64,000 nucleotides of DNA from Pseudomonadota bacterium. GTDB lineage: Bacteria > Pseudomonadota > Gammaproteobacteria > Burkholderiales > Sulfuriferulaceae. Made by a program: the position numbers and the translations under genes. Shown here one piece after another: positions 1 through 10,594 of the stretch; the stretch's first letter is position 1; the number at the start of each line of letters is the position of its first letter. Location of the stretch: contig JAJYYK010000008.1 of the NCBI GenBank assembly GCA_021801025.1, forward strand, positions 60,954 to 124,953. Direction: 5' to 3'. Under the pieces are notes generated by a model. It ran no database searches and was not told where the DNA came from. It was given only the letters and a program-made list of their open reading frames with translations.

Positions 1-2
1 CG

Positions 3-251
3 GTGCTGCGGCTGTTATCGAATTTCGACGATTATTTCAGCTGGTTGGTCACCTTTGCACCGGTCGCCACCGGGATGCTGACCGTTGCCCACTTCGGTGC
101 GCGTTACGAAACTTTGCTGGCCATTCACATTTTGTCCGTCGCGCTGCTGCTGGTGTGGTTTCCTTTTGGCAAGCTGATGCATTCAGCGCTGGTCTTTATT
201 TCGCGCGGTACGACTGGCGCATTGTTTGAACGCAAGGGAGCATCAATATGA
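3..251 (+). CDS. isp1: Isp1-type cytochrome b subunit of [NiFe] hydrogenase, C-terminal part
   Basis: This is the end of a gene that begins before the window, so only the last 82 or so residues are visible. Two hydrophobic helices remain, with His residues in the VAHFGARYE stretch and in AIHILSV, followed by a third at FGKLMH, as in NarI/DsrM-like diheme cytochrome b. The identification rests mainly on what follows: an Isp2-like iron-sulfur protein overlapping by 4 bp and then a hydrogenase large subunit, the order known from the HynS-Isp1-Isp2-HynL hydrogenases. Isp1 would anchor the enzyme in the membrane and exchange electrons with quinone. Confidence 0.75.
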   Translation: MLRLLSNFDDYFSWLVTFAPVATGMLTVAHFGARYETLLAIHILSVALLLVWFPFGKLMHSALVFISRGTTGALFERKGASI

Positions 252-1609
252 GCACGGCAGATATTGACAGCATACACCCTCTGGAACTTGATCAACCCCG
301 CTTTTCGGTAAAAAACCCTGCGGTGCGTTACGATAAGCAAGGTGAACTGCCCGATGTACAACGGGTGGAACTGGCGATGCGTGCTTTTGTGAAGGATTTC
401 GGTGCCGTCGCAGCGACTTACCTGGAATCGTGTATTCACTGCGGTATGTGTGCAGACGCGTGTCATTTTTATGTTGCCACTGAAGATCCCAAATACACGC
501 CGATCTGGAAACTGGAACCATTCAAGCAGGCTTACAAGCGGGAAGCGGGGCCATTCGCCGCAATTTATCGGGTGTTGAATCTGAAGAAAAAAGTCACTGT
601 AGAACAGCTCGAAGCATGGCAGGAGCTGATCTATGACAGTTGCACCATGTGTGGGCGCTGTACGTTGGTTTGCCCAATGGGCATTGACATCGCCTCGCTG
701 GTTGGGTTGGCGCGTCACGGCATGAATCAGGCTGGACTGGTGCCGCATGAGCTTTGGGCGGTGGCGGAACGGGCCCAACGTGAAGGCAGTCCGCTTGGTG
801 CCACACCCAAAGTGTTCAAAGATCGCTGTGAATGGCTCGCCGATGACAATCAGGTTGATATCCCTGTGGATAAAGTCCAGGCGGATGTCGTGGCGACCAT
901 GTCTTCCATAGAAATCATGAAATACCCGGATTCCATTGTTGCAACGGCTAAAATCCTCAATCACCTCGGGCTGAACTGGACTTTCCGCAGTGATGGTTAT
1001 GAAGCCACCAACTTCGGTATGCTCTCCGGCAACAGTGCATGGCAACAGGAAGCGAGTATGAAGCTGATTCATGCCACCATCGCTGCTGGAGCGAAATTAC
1101 TGATTTTGCCCGAATGCGGGCATGCCTATGGTGCAATACGCTGGCAGGGCGCAAATATTTACGGCAAGCCCTTGCCTTTCAGGGTGTTGCATATTTCCGA
1201 ATTTCTGGCGGAAAATACCCAAAATGGTGCGATAAAAACCAAACCACTGGATAAGACGCTGACTTTCCATGACCCTTGCCAGATCTCGCGGCGCGGTGGC
1301 GCCATTGAAGCACCGCGTGAGGTGCTCAATGGTTTGGGTGTGGTGCCGATTGAAATGAAAGATACCAGGGGTTTGAACTGGTGCTGTGGCGGTGGCGGTG
1401 GTGTGGTCACCATCCATCGGGCAGACCCGATTCGTTACAAGGCATTCCAGATCAAAATGAGACAGGTGGATGACACAGGCGCAGAATTGCTGGTTTCCAG
1501 TTGCTCCAACTGCCGTCAAACTTTTGATGATGGTCAGGATCACTTTCACTGGGACAAAACCATGCTCAGCCTGTTAGAGCTGGTCGCCGACAATCTGGAG
1601 GAGAAATGA
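248..1609 (+). CDS. isp2: Isp2, HdrD/DsrK-like iron-sulfur subunit of [NiFe] hydrogenase
   Basis: This is a 453-residue electron-transfer protein. Two cysteine clusters of [4Fe-4S] type lie near residues 61-72 (CIHCGMCADACH) and 132-143 (CTMCGRCTLVCP). Two CCG-type regions follow in the C-terminal half, with Cys in DPCQ near 342, a CCGGGGG stretch near 378 and CSNC near 420. This is the HdrD/DsrK architecture. The start overlaps the isp1 stop by 4 bp and the stop overlaps the hynL start by 4 bp, so the three are translationally coupled. In the family, Isp2 links the hydrogenase dimer to the membrane cytochrome Isp1; its final electron partner here is unknown. Confidence 0.9.
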   Translation: MSTADIDSIHPLELDQPRFSVKNPAVRYDKQGELPDVQRVELAMRAFVKDFGAVAATYLESCIHCGMCADACHFYVATEDPKYTPIWKLEPFKQAYKREAGPFAAIYRVLNLKKKVTVEQLEAWQELIYDSCTMCGRCTLVCPMGIDIASLVGLARHGMNQAGLVPHELWAVAERAQREGSPLGATPKVFKDRCEWLADDNQVDIPVDKVQADVVATMSSIEIMKYPDSIVATAKILNHLGLNWTFRSDGYEATNFGMLSGNSAWQQEASMKLIHATIAAGAKLLILPECGHAYGAIRWQGANIYGKPLPFRVLHISEFLAENTQNGAIKTKPLDKTLTFHDPCQISRRGGAIEAPREVLNGLGVVPIEMKDTRGLNWCCGGGGGVVTIHRADPIRYKAFQIKMRQVDDTGAELLVSSCSNCRQTFDDGQDHFHWDKTMLSLLELVADNLEEK

Positions 1610-3363
1610 ACGCACCCACCACCAATCGAGTTATTGTCGATCCAATTACTCGTATCGAAGGACATCTGCGCATTGAGGCAGAAACCGATGCCAATGGCAT
1701 GATTACCCGCGCTTCCAGTGCTGGCACCATGGTGCGCGGTATTGAGCTGATTTTGCGCGGCCGCGACCCGCGTGATGCCTGGGCCTTCACCCAGCGTATC
1801 TGCGGGGTGTGTACCCTGGTCCATGGCATCGCGTCGGTGCGCGCTGTGGAAGATGCGCTGAAATATGACATTCCGGCCAACGCACAATTGATTCGTAACT
1901 TGATGATCGGCGCGCAGTTTGTGCATGATCACGTCATGCATTTTTATCACCTGCATGCACTGGACTGGGTGGATGTCGTTTCTGCACTCAAAGCCGACCC
2001 GAAAGCCACTTCTGCGCTGGCACAAAGTATTTCCGGTTATGCCAAATCTTCTCCTGGTTATTTTTCTGATGTGCAGAAGAAACTCAAAGGTTTTGTCGAA
2101 GGTGGTCAGCTGGGCATTTTTGCCAATGGTTACTGGGGGAATCCTGGCTACAAATTGCCGCCTGAGGCCAATCTCATGGCTGTCGCGCATTATTTCGACG
2201 CACTGACCTGGCAACGTAATGTGGCACAACTGCATGCAATTTTTGGTGGCAAAAACCCGCATCCCAATTTTTTGGTGGGCGGTGTGCCTTGTGCGATCAG
2301 CATTCATCCTGAAGGTCAGGGCGCCAGTTCGGGCACCACTTCGCTGAATGTTGAAGGTCTGCAAAAAGTACAAGACATCATTCATCAGATGCGTGATTTT
2401 GTCGATCAGGTTTATGTGCCGGATACACTGGCCATTGCGAGCTTCTACAAGGACTGGTTCAAACTGGGTGAGGGGACAGGCAATTTCATGACCTATGGCG
2501 ATTTTCCGGAAAAAGGCATGTCTGACCCCAGCAGTTTTCTGATTCCTTCCGGTGTGATCCTCAACCGAGATCTGTCTGTCATTCACCCAGTCGATCTGAA
2601 TGCCGAGGATCAAATTCAGGAATATGTCGCCCATTCATGGTATGACTACAGTGTCGGCAAGAATAAGGGCTTGCATCCCTATGTGGGCGAAACCAACCTG
2701 GATTACACTGGACCCAAGCCGCCCTATGCCCAACTGGATGTGGACCAATCCTATTCATGGATCAAATCTCCGCGCTGGAAAGGGCATGCTGTGGAAGTCG
2801 GGCCGCTGGCGCGCGTGTTAATGCTGTATGCCAAAGGACATGCGCAGACGAAGGAACTGGTGGGCATGACATTGAAAAAACTTGACCTGCCCGTTACTGC
2901 GCTTTATTCCACGCTGGGACGTACTGCCGCACGCACGCTGGAGAGTAAAATTATCGCCGACAGCATGCAAGGCTGGTATGACAACTTGATCGCTAACATC
3001 AAATCCGGTGATGTCAGAACCTTTAATGAAAAATTATGGGAACCTTCTTCCTGGCCTTCTACGGCCAAAGGTGTGGGCTACACAGAGGCCCCGCGCGGTG
3101 CTCTGGCACATTGGATCATTATCAAGGACGGCAAGATTGACAACTATCAAGCTGTTGTACCCAGCACATGGAATGCAGGTCCGCGCGATGCGCAAGGGCA
3201 GGAGGGGCCTTACGAAGCCGCGCTCAAAGGCACACAGCTGCATGACCCCAAACAACCCCTGGAAATATTGCGCACCATCCACAGCTTTGATCCCTGTATT
3301 GCCTGCGCGGTGCATGTTACCGACCCTGAGGGTGAAGAACTTATCAAAGTTAAAATTCGTTAG
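1606..3363 (+). CDS. hynL: [NiFe] hydrogenase large subunit, Isp-linked group 1
   Basis: This 585-residue catalytic subunit carries both nickel-binding Cys pairs: RICGVC near residues 63-68 and DPCIACAVH at 562-570. The family is processed after that last His, which here would remove the 15-residue tail VTDPEGEELIKVKIR. That tail means a dedicated maturation endopeptidase is needed, and it is not in the window. The gene order after Isp1 and Isp2 fits the split HynS...HynL arrangement, with the small subunit expected upstream of the window. The enzyme reversibly oxidises H2. No hairpin terminator is obvious between its stop and the nickel permease about 100 bp downstream. Confidence 0.95.
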   Translation: MNAPTTNRVIVDPITRIEGHLRIEAETDANGMITRASSAGTMVRGIELILRGRDPRDAWAFTQRICGVCTLVHGIASVRAVEDALKYDIPANAQLIRNLMIGAQFVHDHVMHFYHLHALDWVDVVSALKADPKATSALAQSISGYAKSSPGYFSDVQKKLKGFVEGGQLGIFANGYWGNPGYKLPPEANLMAVAHYFDALTWQRNVAQLHAIFGGKNPHPNFLVGGVPCAISIHPEGQGASSGTTSLNVEGLQKVQDIIHQMRDFVDQVYVPDTLAIASFYKDWFKLGEGTGNFMTYGDFPEKGMSDPSSFLIPSGVILNRDLSVIHPVDLNAEDQIQEYVAHSWYDYSVGKNKGLHPYVGETNLDYTGPKPPYAQLDVDQSYSWIKSPRWKGHAVEVGPLARVLMLYAKGHAQTKELVGMTLKKLDLPVTALYSTLGRTAARTLESKIIADSMQGWYDNLIANIKSGDVRTFNEKLWEPSSWPSTAKGVGYTEAPRGALAHWIIIKDGKIDNYQAVVPSTWNAGPRDAQGQEGPYEAALKGTQLHDPKQPLEILRTIHSFDPCIACAVHVTDPEGEELIKVKIR

Positions 3364-3465
3364 GAGCCTCGCTATCGATACCTGCTACACATATGCACTA
3401 ACAGGCGTTTTTCATTTTCTATCAACGCATGCTACTGTGCAGTCGCGTAGCGTGCAAATTTTGCA

Positions 3466-4611
3466 TTGAAATTCATGCCGCCAGAATTGGTAAATCACGT
3501 CAGAAACGGTGGACACCGCTTGTCTGAGCAGTATCGGTATGGCGAACCTGGTGCCAGCGCTGCGCGTCATTTCAGTTTCAGTGCTACCGAATGGTTGCGG
3601 CTGGGTGGGTTTTACGGCGCGATCCTGCTGATGCATTTACTTGGTTTTGGTTTGTTTCTCTACTATTCAGTGCGCTATCCGGCGCTATTTGGCTTGGGTT
3701 TTGCTGCATATATGTTTGGTTTGCGCCATGCCTTCGATGCCGACCACATCGCGGCAGTGGACGATACCGTGCGTTATTTACTGCAAAAAGGTCAAAAACC
3801 GCTTGGTATTGGGTTCTTCTTTTCATTAGGGCATTCCACTGTGGTGTTCATTCTGGCATTGGTCATTGCATTCGCCGCCAATACGGCCAAACAAGCGTTG
3901 CCTGAACTGCAGCATTTCGGTGGACTGATTGGCACCAGTGTATCGGGGCTGTTTTTGTGGCTAATCGGTATCCTTAATTTTCTGTTGCTGCTAGACATTC
4001 TTAAGGTCTGGCGACTTGCTAAAACCGGCCAGCATAGCCACGCTCATCTGGATGCCTTACTGGCAAAGCGTGGCCTGCTGAACCGGTTGTTTGGCGGTCG
4101 TTTACAGCGGTTCATCCAGAGTAGCTGGCAAATGTATCCACTGGGTTTATTGTTTGGCCTGGGCTTCGATACCGCATCGGAAATTGCTTTGCTGGCAATG
4201 ACTGCAGGCGCCGCCAGTGGTAATTTGCCGATTGGTGCGGTGTTGTCATTGCCAGTTTTGTTCGCGGCAGGCATGTCGCTGATGGACACCACCGATGGTG
4301 TGTTGATGGTGAAGGCCTATCACTGGGCATTCGTCAATCCACTGCGCAAGATTTTTTACAACCTCACGACCACAAGCTTGTCGATCGCGGTAGCGTTAGT
4401 CATCGGCAGCATTGAATTGCTGCAGGTTTTCATCCACTTGTTACGTCTCCAGGGACCCTTTTACGATTATGTCAGCCATCTTAACTTCGGTGTACTGGGG
4501 TACGTCATCGTGGGTATTTTCCTGTTGGTGTGGGGGGGGTCGACACTGTTCTGGAAAGTGAACAGGTTTGATGAGATGGGGGTTGGGGAAACGGAAATTA
4601 TTCCGCATTAA
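3466..4611 (+). CDS. NiCoT-family nickel/cobalt permease (HoxN/NixA type)
   Basis: The product is an inner-membrane transporter of about 380 residues with eight or so hydrophobic segments. Signature motifs of the NiCoT family are present: RHAFDADH near residue 86 (the HX4DH metal-binding helix II), LGHSTVVF, and GFDTASEIALL. The open frame starts at a TTG (3466); an in-frame ATG at 3475 is an equally good start. It follows the hydrogenase large subunit, so its likely job is Ni(II) supply for the [NiFe] centre. Nickel versus cobalt preference cannot be read from sequence. Confidence 0.9.
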   Translation: MKFMPPELVNHVRNGGHRLSEQYRYGEPGASAARHFSFSATEWLRLGGFYGAILLMHLLGFGLFLYYSVRYPALFGLGFAAYMFGLRHAFDADHIAAVDDTVRYLLQKGQKPLGIGFFFSLGHSTVVFILALVIAFAANTAKQALPELQHFGGLIGTSVSGLFLWLIGILNFLLLLDILKVWRLAKTGQHSHAHLDALLAKRGLLNRLFGGRLQRFIQSSWQMYPLGLLFGLGFDTASEIALLAMTAGAASGNLPIGAVLSLPVLFAAGMSLMDTTDGVLMVKAYHWAFVNPLRKIFYNLTTTSLSIAVALVIGSIELLQVFIHLLRLQGPFYDYVSHLNFGVLGYVIVGIFLLVWGGSTLFWKVNRFDEMGVGETEIIPH

Positions 4612-4728
4612 GCAGGGCTGTGTGTGAAAGGGGGGAGGATATTCTGTCCGGTTCGACTGTATTTGCCGTTATTTGGGGGTGATATTGTTCTTCGGATGGA
4701 TGGCGTGCCAATAAAAATTGAGTGCGAC

Positions 4729-6126
4729 ATGTTTTTATATAATAATTTGTTTGTGCGTATTTGTTTAAAAGCGGTTGTATTTTTGTTATGTTGTTCGGGT
4801 GTGGTATCCGTTTATGCGGCACCGCTATCAGACACGATGGCAGTGGCATCTTCGGTGCAGAATGCAGGTTTGGAAAATGCAGTGCAAACGAATTTATCCT
4901 GGGCAGGGTATGGCCAATACACCAATACCTACCAATGGCACCCTGCCTTTACTTCCCCCTACTCGGGGGTGAATAGTTTGTATTCAGGGAATAGCGGCGA
5001 TCAAACCAATGATGCAACCTTGTATTTGGGGTGCCGATTTTCGCCCGGTATGGAATTCTGGGTGAATCCAGAATATGATCAAGGTTTCGGGTTGAGCAAT
5101 ACATTGGGTGTTGCAGGGTTCCCAAGCGGTGAAGCCTACAAGGCAGGGATGGACAACCCGTATTACCGTCTTCAGCGCATGTTTTTTCGGGATACCATCA
5201 ATCTGGGTGGCGCAGAAGAAGAAACGGATGCTCAAATAAATCAAATGGCGGGTAAGCACACCCACAACAATGTGGTGCTCACTATCGGTAAATTTTCAGT
5301 TGTTGATGTGTTTGATACCAACAGTTATAGCCACGATCCCCGCACGGACTTCTTGAACTGGTCGATAATCGATGGGGGCGCTTTTGATTATGCTGCCGAC
5401 GCGTGGGGTTACAGCTATGGCGCAAGTGTGGAATGGACACAAGATTGGTGGACATTTCGGGGAGGGGTGTTTGATTTTTCCACCGTGCCGAACAGTGAAA
5501 AACTGACTCAAAATTTAAGCCAATATCAATTGGTTACGGAGATGGAATTGCGTGATCATTGGCGCGGATTTCCTGGAAAGTTGAAAGTGCTGGCCTTTTT
5601 AAATCATACCCGCATGGGCAGTTACAGCCAGGCAACCCAATTGGCAGCACAAACAGGCAGCATACCCAATACGGCACTGGTCAGAGAGATGAACTGGCGA
5701 CCTGGTGTGGAACTGAACCTGGAACAAGCTTTGGGTGAGGGTCTTGGCGTTTTTGGTCGCTTCAGTGCCAATGATGGCGCACTGGAAACTTATGATACAG
5801 AAATCAATCAATCTGTTTCAACCGGTTTTTCTTTGCAGGGCGAGCAATGGGGACGTAGTCAGGACAAAATAGGCGTGGCACTTGCTGTGAACAGACTTTC
5901 ACATGCAGCGCGAGATTATTTTGCTGCCGGCGGGATGGGGCTTTTGATTGGAGATGGGCAATTGCCTTATTACGCGAACGAAGCGATCACAGAAATGTAT
6001 TACTCATGGGCAATCAATATGCATTTGGATATGAGTATCGACTATCAGCATATTGCAAATCCTGCCTACAATCCCCAGCGTGGTCCGGTAGAGGTGTTTG
6101 GTGTTCGTACTCATGTGATGTTTTAG
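4729..6126 (+). CDS. OprB-like carbohydrate-selective outer-membrane porin
   Basis: The frame is open from a GTG at 4624, but the ATG at 4729 is preferred because it starts a typical signal peptide (MFLYNNLFVR, a hydrophobic core, then a cut near VYA-APLSD). The mature protein of about 435 residues is rich in alternating aromatic strands and ends in Phe (HVMF), the usual signal for beta-barrel insertion. The pattern of an N-terminal LSWAGYGQYTNTYQW-like stretch followed by GKFSVVDVFDTN and DPRTDFLNWS matches the OprB family. Its substrate is unknown. It stands alone between the nickel permease and the N-ATPase, so a link to either is only positional. Confidence 0.75.
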   Translation: MFLYNNLFVRICLKAVVFLLCCSGVVSVYAAPLSDTMAVASSVQNAGLENAVQTNLSWAGYGQYTNTYQWHPAFTSPYSGVNSLYSGNSGDQTNDATLYLGCRFSPGMEFWVNPEYDQGFGLSNTLGVAGFPSGEAYKAGMDNPYYRLQRMFFRDTINLGGAEEETDAQINQMAGKHTHNNVVLTIGKFSVVDVFDTNSYSHDPRTDFLNWSIIDGGAFDYAADAWGYSYGASVEWTQDWWTFRGGVFDFSTVPNSEKLTQNLSQYQLVTEMELRDHWRGFPGKLKVLAFLNHTRMGSYSQATQLAAQTGSIPNTALVREMNWRPGVELNLEQALGEGLGVFGRFSANDGALETYDTEINQSVSTGFSLQGEQWGRSQDKIGVALAVNRLSHAARDYFAAGGMGLLIGDGQLPYYANEAITEMYYSWAINMHLDMSIDYQHIANPAYNPQRGPVEVFGVRTHVMF

Positions 6127-6186
6127 CTTTCTCAGTGTAGTGAAAATTGTGGCTTTCGTCAGGATGTAACAATATTTTATCAATTA

Positions 6187-6215
6187 CAACATATGGTTAT
6201 ATAAATAATATGTTG
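6187..6215. promoter_or_regulatory. AT-rich inverted repeat upstream of the N-ATPase operon
   Basis: The 287-bp gap between the porin and atpD is AT-rich. It holds an inverted repeat CAACATAT-N13-ATATGTTG. A TTGACA sits at 6261 but has no good -10 at normal spacing. The repeat could be an operator for the operon or a weak hairpin after the porin. No factor is assigned. Confidence 0.35.
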
Positions 6216-6404
6216 GTCAGTATGTAATATTCCCTCTTCGCATGAAGATTAAGCGTATTGTTGACAAGTGCAAGATATACCACACCTGCTTTCCCTTGTT
6301 TTTTGTACTTGGGTTGTATTTTAAATGCCCCGGTATTCGCTGGTGGATATCAGATTCCTGGTTGTCGCTGTGAGATATCTCTGCGAGAATAAGCCAATTG
6401 ATAA

Positions 6405-8183
<1,779 letters not shown>

Positions 8184-8191
<8 letters not shown>

Positions 8192-8519
8192 AAAGAAAGA
8201 GTTGAACTTGACTGGGCGCCAAACCCCATCAGAACATTTGGCACAGCGGGTAAATGTGGTGTTGGCGCGCCGACTCGCTGCACAACAGAAGGAGTCAGTG
8301 TGGTCAGGCTTGGGTTTTATGGGCATGATCGGCTGGACCTTGAGTTTGCCGGTTTTGCTCGGTGTGCTGCTGGGACGCTGGTTGGATAGTCACTCGCCAG
8401 GCAGTTACCTGTGGACGCTTTCATTGTTGTTGTTGGGGTTGGTGATCGGTGTGGCCAACGCCTGGCATTGGGTGGTGAAAACAGGATGGATTGATGACAA
8501 GGGCAGTGGAAAATCATGA
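8184..8519 (+). CDS. atpQ: N-ATPase AtpQ, AtpI/AtpZ-like membrane protein
   Basis: This small membrane protein of 111 residues has two hydrophobic helices (FMGMIGWTLSLPVLLGVLLG and LSLLLLGLVIGVANAW) joined by the GRWLDSHSPGSY loop typical of AtpI/AtpZ. The ATG at 8184 sits inside the last codons of atpC; an upstream TTG at 8172 is also in frame but less likely. AtpI-like proteins are thought to help assemble the c-ring or to transport Mg2+. The third position in the operon fits AtpQ. Confidence 0.85.
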
Positions 8520-8806
8520 GTGATTGGCTGATGCGCGGCGCGGTATTTCTGGCTGGCGCAAGTTTGGGTGTATTTTTTTTTGGTGGGTTGTGGTGGACAG
8601 TGCGCAGCAGTCTGGTGTCCAAACAGCCGGCGATCTGGTTGGGACTGAGCGGGTTGGTGCGTGTGGGGGTGGTTTTGGTCGGGTTTTATTGGGCAGCAGG
8701 TCACGACGCAACGCGTTGGCTGGCTGCTGTTTTGGGGTTTATGTTCGTTCAGCGCATGAGCATACGCTGGTTGCGCCCAACGGGTGAATATGCCGGGGGG
8801 AAATAA
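8516..8806 (+). CDS. atpR: N-ATPase AtpR, small membrane protein
   Basis: This 96-residue hydrophobic protein has three predicted helices (GAVFLAGASLGVFFFGGLWW, LGLSGLVRVGVVLVGFYWA, LAAVLGFMFVQ). Conserved-looking Arg residues in the helices (VRSSL, LVRVG) fit the AtpR family, which is found only in N-ATPase operons. The proposed role is c-ring assembly or an interaction with the second carboxylate of the c subunit. It overlaps atpQ by 4 bp. The identification relies on both position and the helix pattern. Confidence 0.85.
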   Translation: MSDWLMRGAVFLAGASLGVFFFGGLWWTVRSSLVSKQPAIWLGLSGLVRVGVVLVGFYWAAGHDATRWLAAVLGFMFVQRMSIRWLRPTGEYAGGK

Positions 8807-8809
8807 GTG

Positions 8810-9517
8810 ATGCACCTGAGTCCGGATCAAGTGATATTTTGGCAATGGGGATGGGTCAAACTGAATTTGACCATTGTAACCACCTGGGTGTTAATGGCAT
8901 TGATTACGGGGTTGTCCTGCCTCGCAACACGGGGGTTGGGACGCACTGTGCGTGAGGATGGGGCAGTATCTCATTGGCGTAGTGCGGTTGAATGGGTGAT
9001 AAGCCTGGTGTTGCAGCAAATCGTTGAGGTGGGTTTGCCGCGCTCAGAAAAATATTTGGTGTTTATCGGTACCTTGTTTGTGTTAGTGGCCACTGCCAGT
9101 TTGTGTACAGTGTTACCAGGTTATGAGCCGCCAACAGGTTCGCTTTCAACCACCACCGCTCTGGCTCTCTGCGTGTTTTTTGCTGTGCCTTATTTCGGTA
9201 TACGGGAACAGGGTATGTGGCGCTATTTACGGAATTATTTACAACCTGCCCCGATTATGTTGCCATTCAATATAGTGAGTGAATTGTCGCGAACTTTGGC
9301 TCTGGCAGTGCGCCTGTTTGGCAACATGATGAGTGGCGGGATGATACTGGGCATACTGCTGATGGTCACCCCGCTGTTTTTTCCTGTCGCACTGAAATTG
9401 CTGGGTTTGCTGACAGGCATGGTACAAGCCTATATTTTTAGTATTTTGGCCACAGTTTACATTGCTGCGGCTGTGGGTTCGCACGAAACCGAAAAAGCAG
9501 TTATCACGAAAGGGTAA
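8810..9517 (+). CDS. atpB: N-ATPase subunit a
   Basis: This membrane subunit forms the ion half-channels against the c-ring. It has about 235 residues and five or six helices. The essential Arg lies in LAVRLFGNMMSG within helix 4. The ATG at 8810 follows a GGGGGGAAATAA stretch; a GTG immediately before it at 8807 is also possible. It is followed after 6 bp by atpE. The sequence is shorter at the N terminus than housekeeping subunit a, as is usual for N-ATPases. Confidence 0.93.
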   Translation: MHLSPDQVIFWQWGWVKLNLTIVTTWVLMALITGLSCLATRGLGRTVREDGAVSHWRSAVEWVISLVLQQIVEVGLPRSEKYLVFIGTLFVLVATASLCTVLPGYEPPTGSLSTTTALALCVFFAVPYFGIREQGMWRYLRNYLQPAPIMLPFNIVSELSRTLALAVRLFGNMMSGGMILGILLMVTPLFFPVALKLLGLLTGMVQAYIFSILATVYIAAAVGSHETEKAVITKG

Positions 9518-9523
9518 GCAGGT

Positions 9524-9805
9524 ATGGACAGTGCAACATGGATTGCCGTGGCATCAATTGTGACCAGCGGTTTGGCTATCGGGTTGGGCAGTATAGGCCC
9601 GGCTCTGGGGGAAGGGCGAGCAGTGGCGGCGGCGCTGTCCTCTCTGGCTCAACAGCCTGAATCTTCAGGGGTGATTACGCGCACCCTGTTCGTGGGGTTG
9701 GCCATGATTGAATCTATTGCCATTTATTGTTTTGTGGTGTCGATGATTTTGTTGTTTGCCAATCCATTTTGGGACCATGCGATTTCAACTGCGGTTGGAA
9801 AATAG
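9524..9805 (+). CDS. atpE: N-ATPase subunit c with two carboxylates
   Basis: This 93-residue hairpin of two membrane helices builds the rotor ring. Helix 1 carries E30 in GPALGEG, where Na+-type rings have Gln. Helix 2 carries E63 in the MIESIAIY motif with S64 and Y68, residues that line the Na+ site in known sodium rings. A double-Glu site is characteristic of N-ATPases. The family was first predicted to pump Na+, but the Burkholderia pseudomallei enzyme with two carboxylates was reported as proton-selective with a 17-membered ring, so the ion here is uncertain. Confidence 0.95.
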   Translation: MDSATWIAVASIVTSGLAIGLGSIGPALGEGRAVAAALSSLAQQPESSGVITRTLFVGLAMIESIAIYCFVVSMILLFANPFWDHAISTAVGK

Positions 9806-9808
9806 CGC

Positions 9809-10594
9809 ATGTTGATCGACTGGTTTACTGTTTTGGCGCAGGTGATCAATTTTTTGGTGTTGATCGCGTTGCTGAAGCATTTTTTGTATCGGCCAGTTTT
9901 AAATGCCATTGCGGCACGCGAACAACGTATCGCGCAGGAATTGCTAGCTGCAAAAAACGCAGTGATCACGGCGCAAACAGAGTTGGCACAATTGACACAG
10001 GAACGTCAGGCATTGCAACGACAGCGTGAAACCATGCTGTCTACAACGCAAGCTACTGCTTTGGCGGAGCAAAATCGTGTGTTGGCGCAAGCGCATGAAG
10101 CGGCGCAACGTATTCAGGACGATAGCCGTTTGGCTATGCAGGCGGAATTTCAGCAGATGAGCGACCTCATCGTTCAACGTGTCTGCAGTGAAGTACTGGA
10201 TTTGGCGCGGCGTGTGGTGAGCGATTTGGCACAGGACGACTTGCAATCGCATATGATTTCTGTATTTCTGGGACATCTGCGACAGATGGATACTGTTCAG
10301 CGCGTGCCATTTGACCGTTTGAATGCGTCAACGCCATGGTCCGCGCACTCGGCCCTGCCTTTGTCAACAGAGCAACAGCAAATCTTGATGACGGGTGTAA
10401 AAGCGGTATTTCCTCTTGTGACAACGCTAACTTTTGAAGTGGTGCCCAGTCTGTTGTGTGGAATGGAATTGTTGGCGGACGGATACAAGCTGACGTGGAA
10501 TGCAGAAGATTATCTGGCGCAGATCAGACAAAATTTACTGACCTTACCTCCCTGGTCAGAATCCGTGTCTGCTCCGGTGGGTGAGAACCCATGA
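9809..10594 (+). CDS. atpF: N-ATPase subunit b with a delta-like C-terminal extension
   Basis: At 261 residues this is about 100 longer than a normal subunit b. It has an N-terminal membrane helix (VLAQVINFLVLIALLKHFL) and then a long charged coiled coil. After residue 170 or so a globular part follows, with PLVTTLTFEVVPSLLCGMEL and LADGYKLTWN, which resembles the C-terminal part of subunit delta. The operon has no atpH, so this extension may replace delta at the top of F1. That replacement is an inference; the extra length and the missing atpH are directly visible. Confidence 0.9.
   Translation: MLIDWFTVLAQVINFLVLIALLKHFLYRPVLNAIAAREQRIAQELLAAKNAVITAQTELAQLTQERQALQRQRETMLSTTQATALAEQNRVLAQAHEAAQRIQDDSRLAMQAEFQQMSDLIVQRVCSEVLDLARRVVSDLAQDDLQSHMISVFLGHLRQMDTVQRVPFDRLNASTPWSAHSALPLSTEQQQILMTGVKAVFPLVTTLTFEVVPSLLCGMELLADGYKLTWNAEDYLAQIRQNLLTLPPWSESVSAPVGENP

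Noticed and set aside
125..2634. Long minus-strand open frames of 315 and 362 codons opposite isp2 and hynL
   Set aside because: They lie wholly opposite strongly recognised genes and their translations show no family motif, signal peptide or sensible composition; they are codon-bias shadows.
6261..6290. Sigma-70 promoter for the N-ATPase at TTGACA 6261
   Set aside because: No acceptable -10 lies at 16-18 bp spacing.
9524..9805. Calling the N-ATPase a sodium pump
   Set aside because: Side chains are suggestive, but double-carboxylate N-ATPases have been reported to be proton-selective; the ion is left open.
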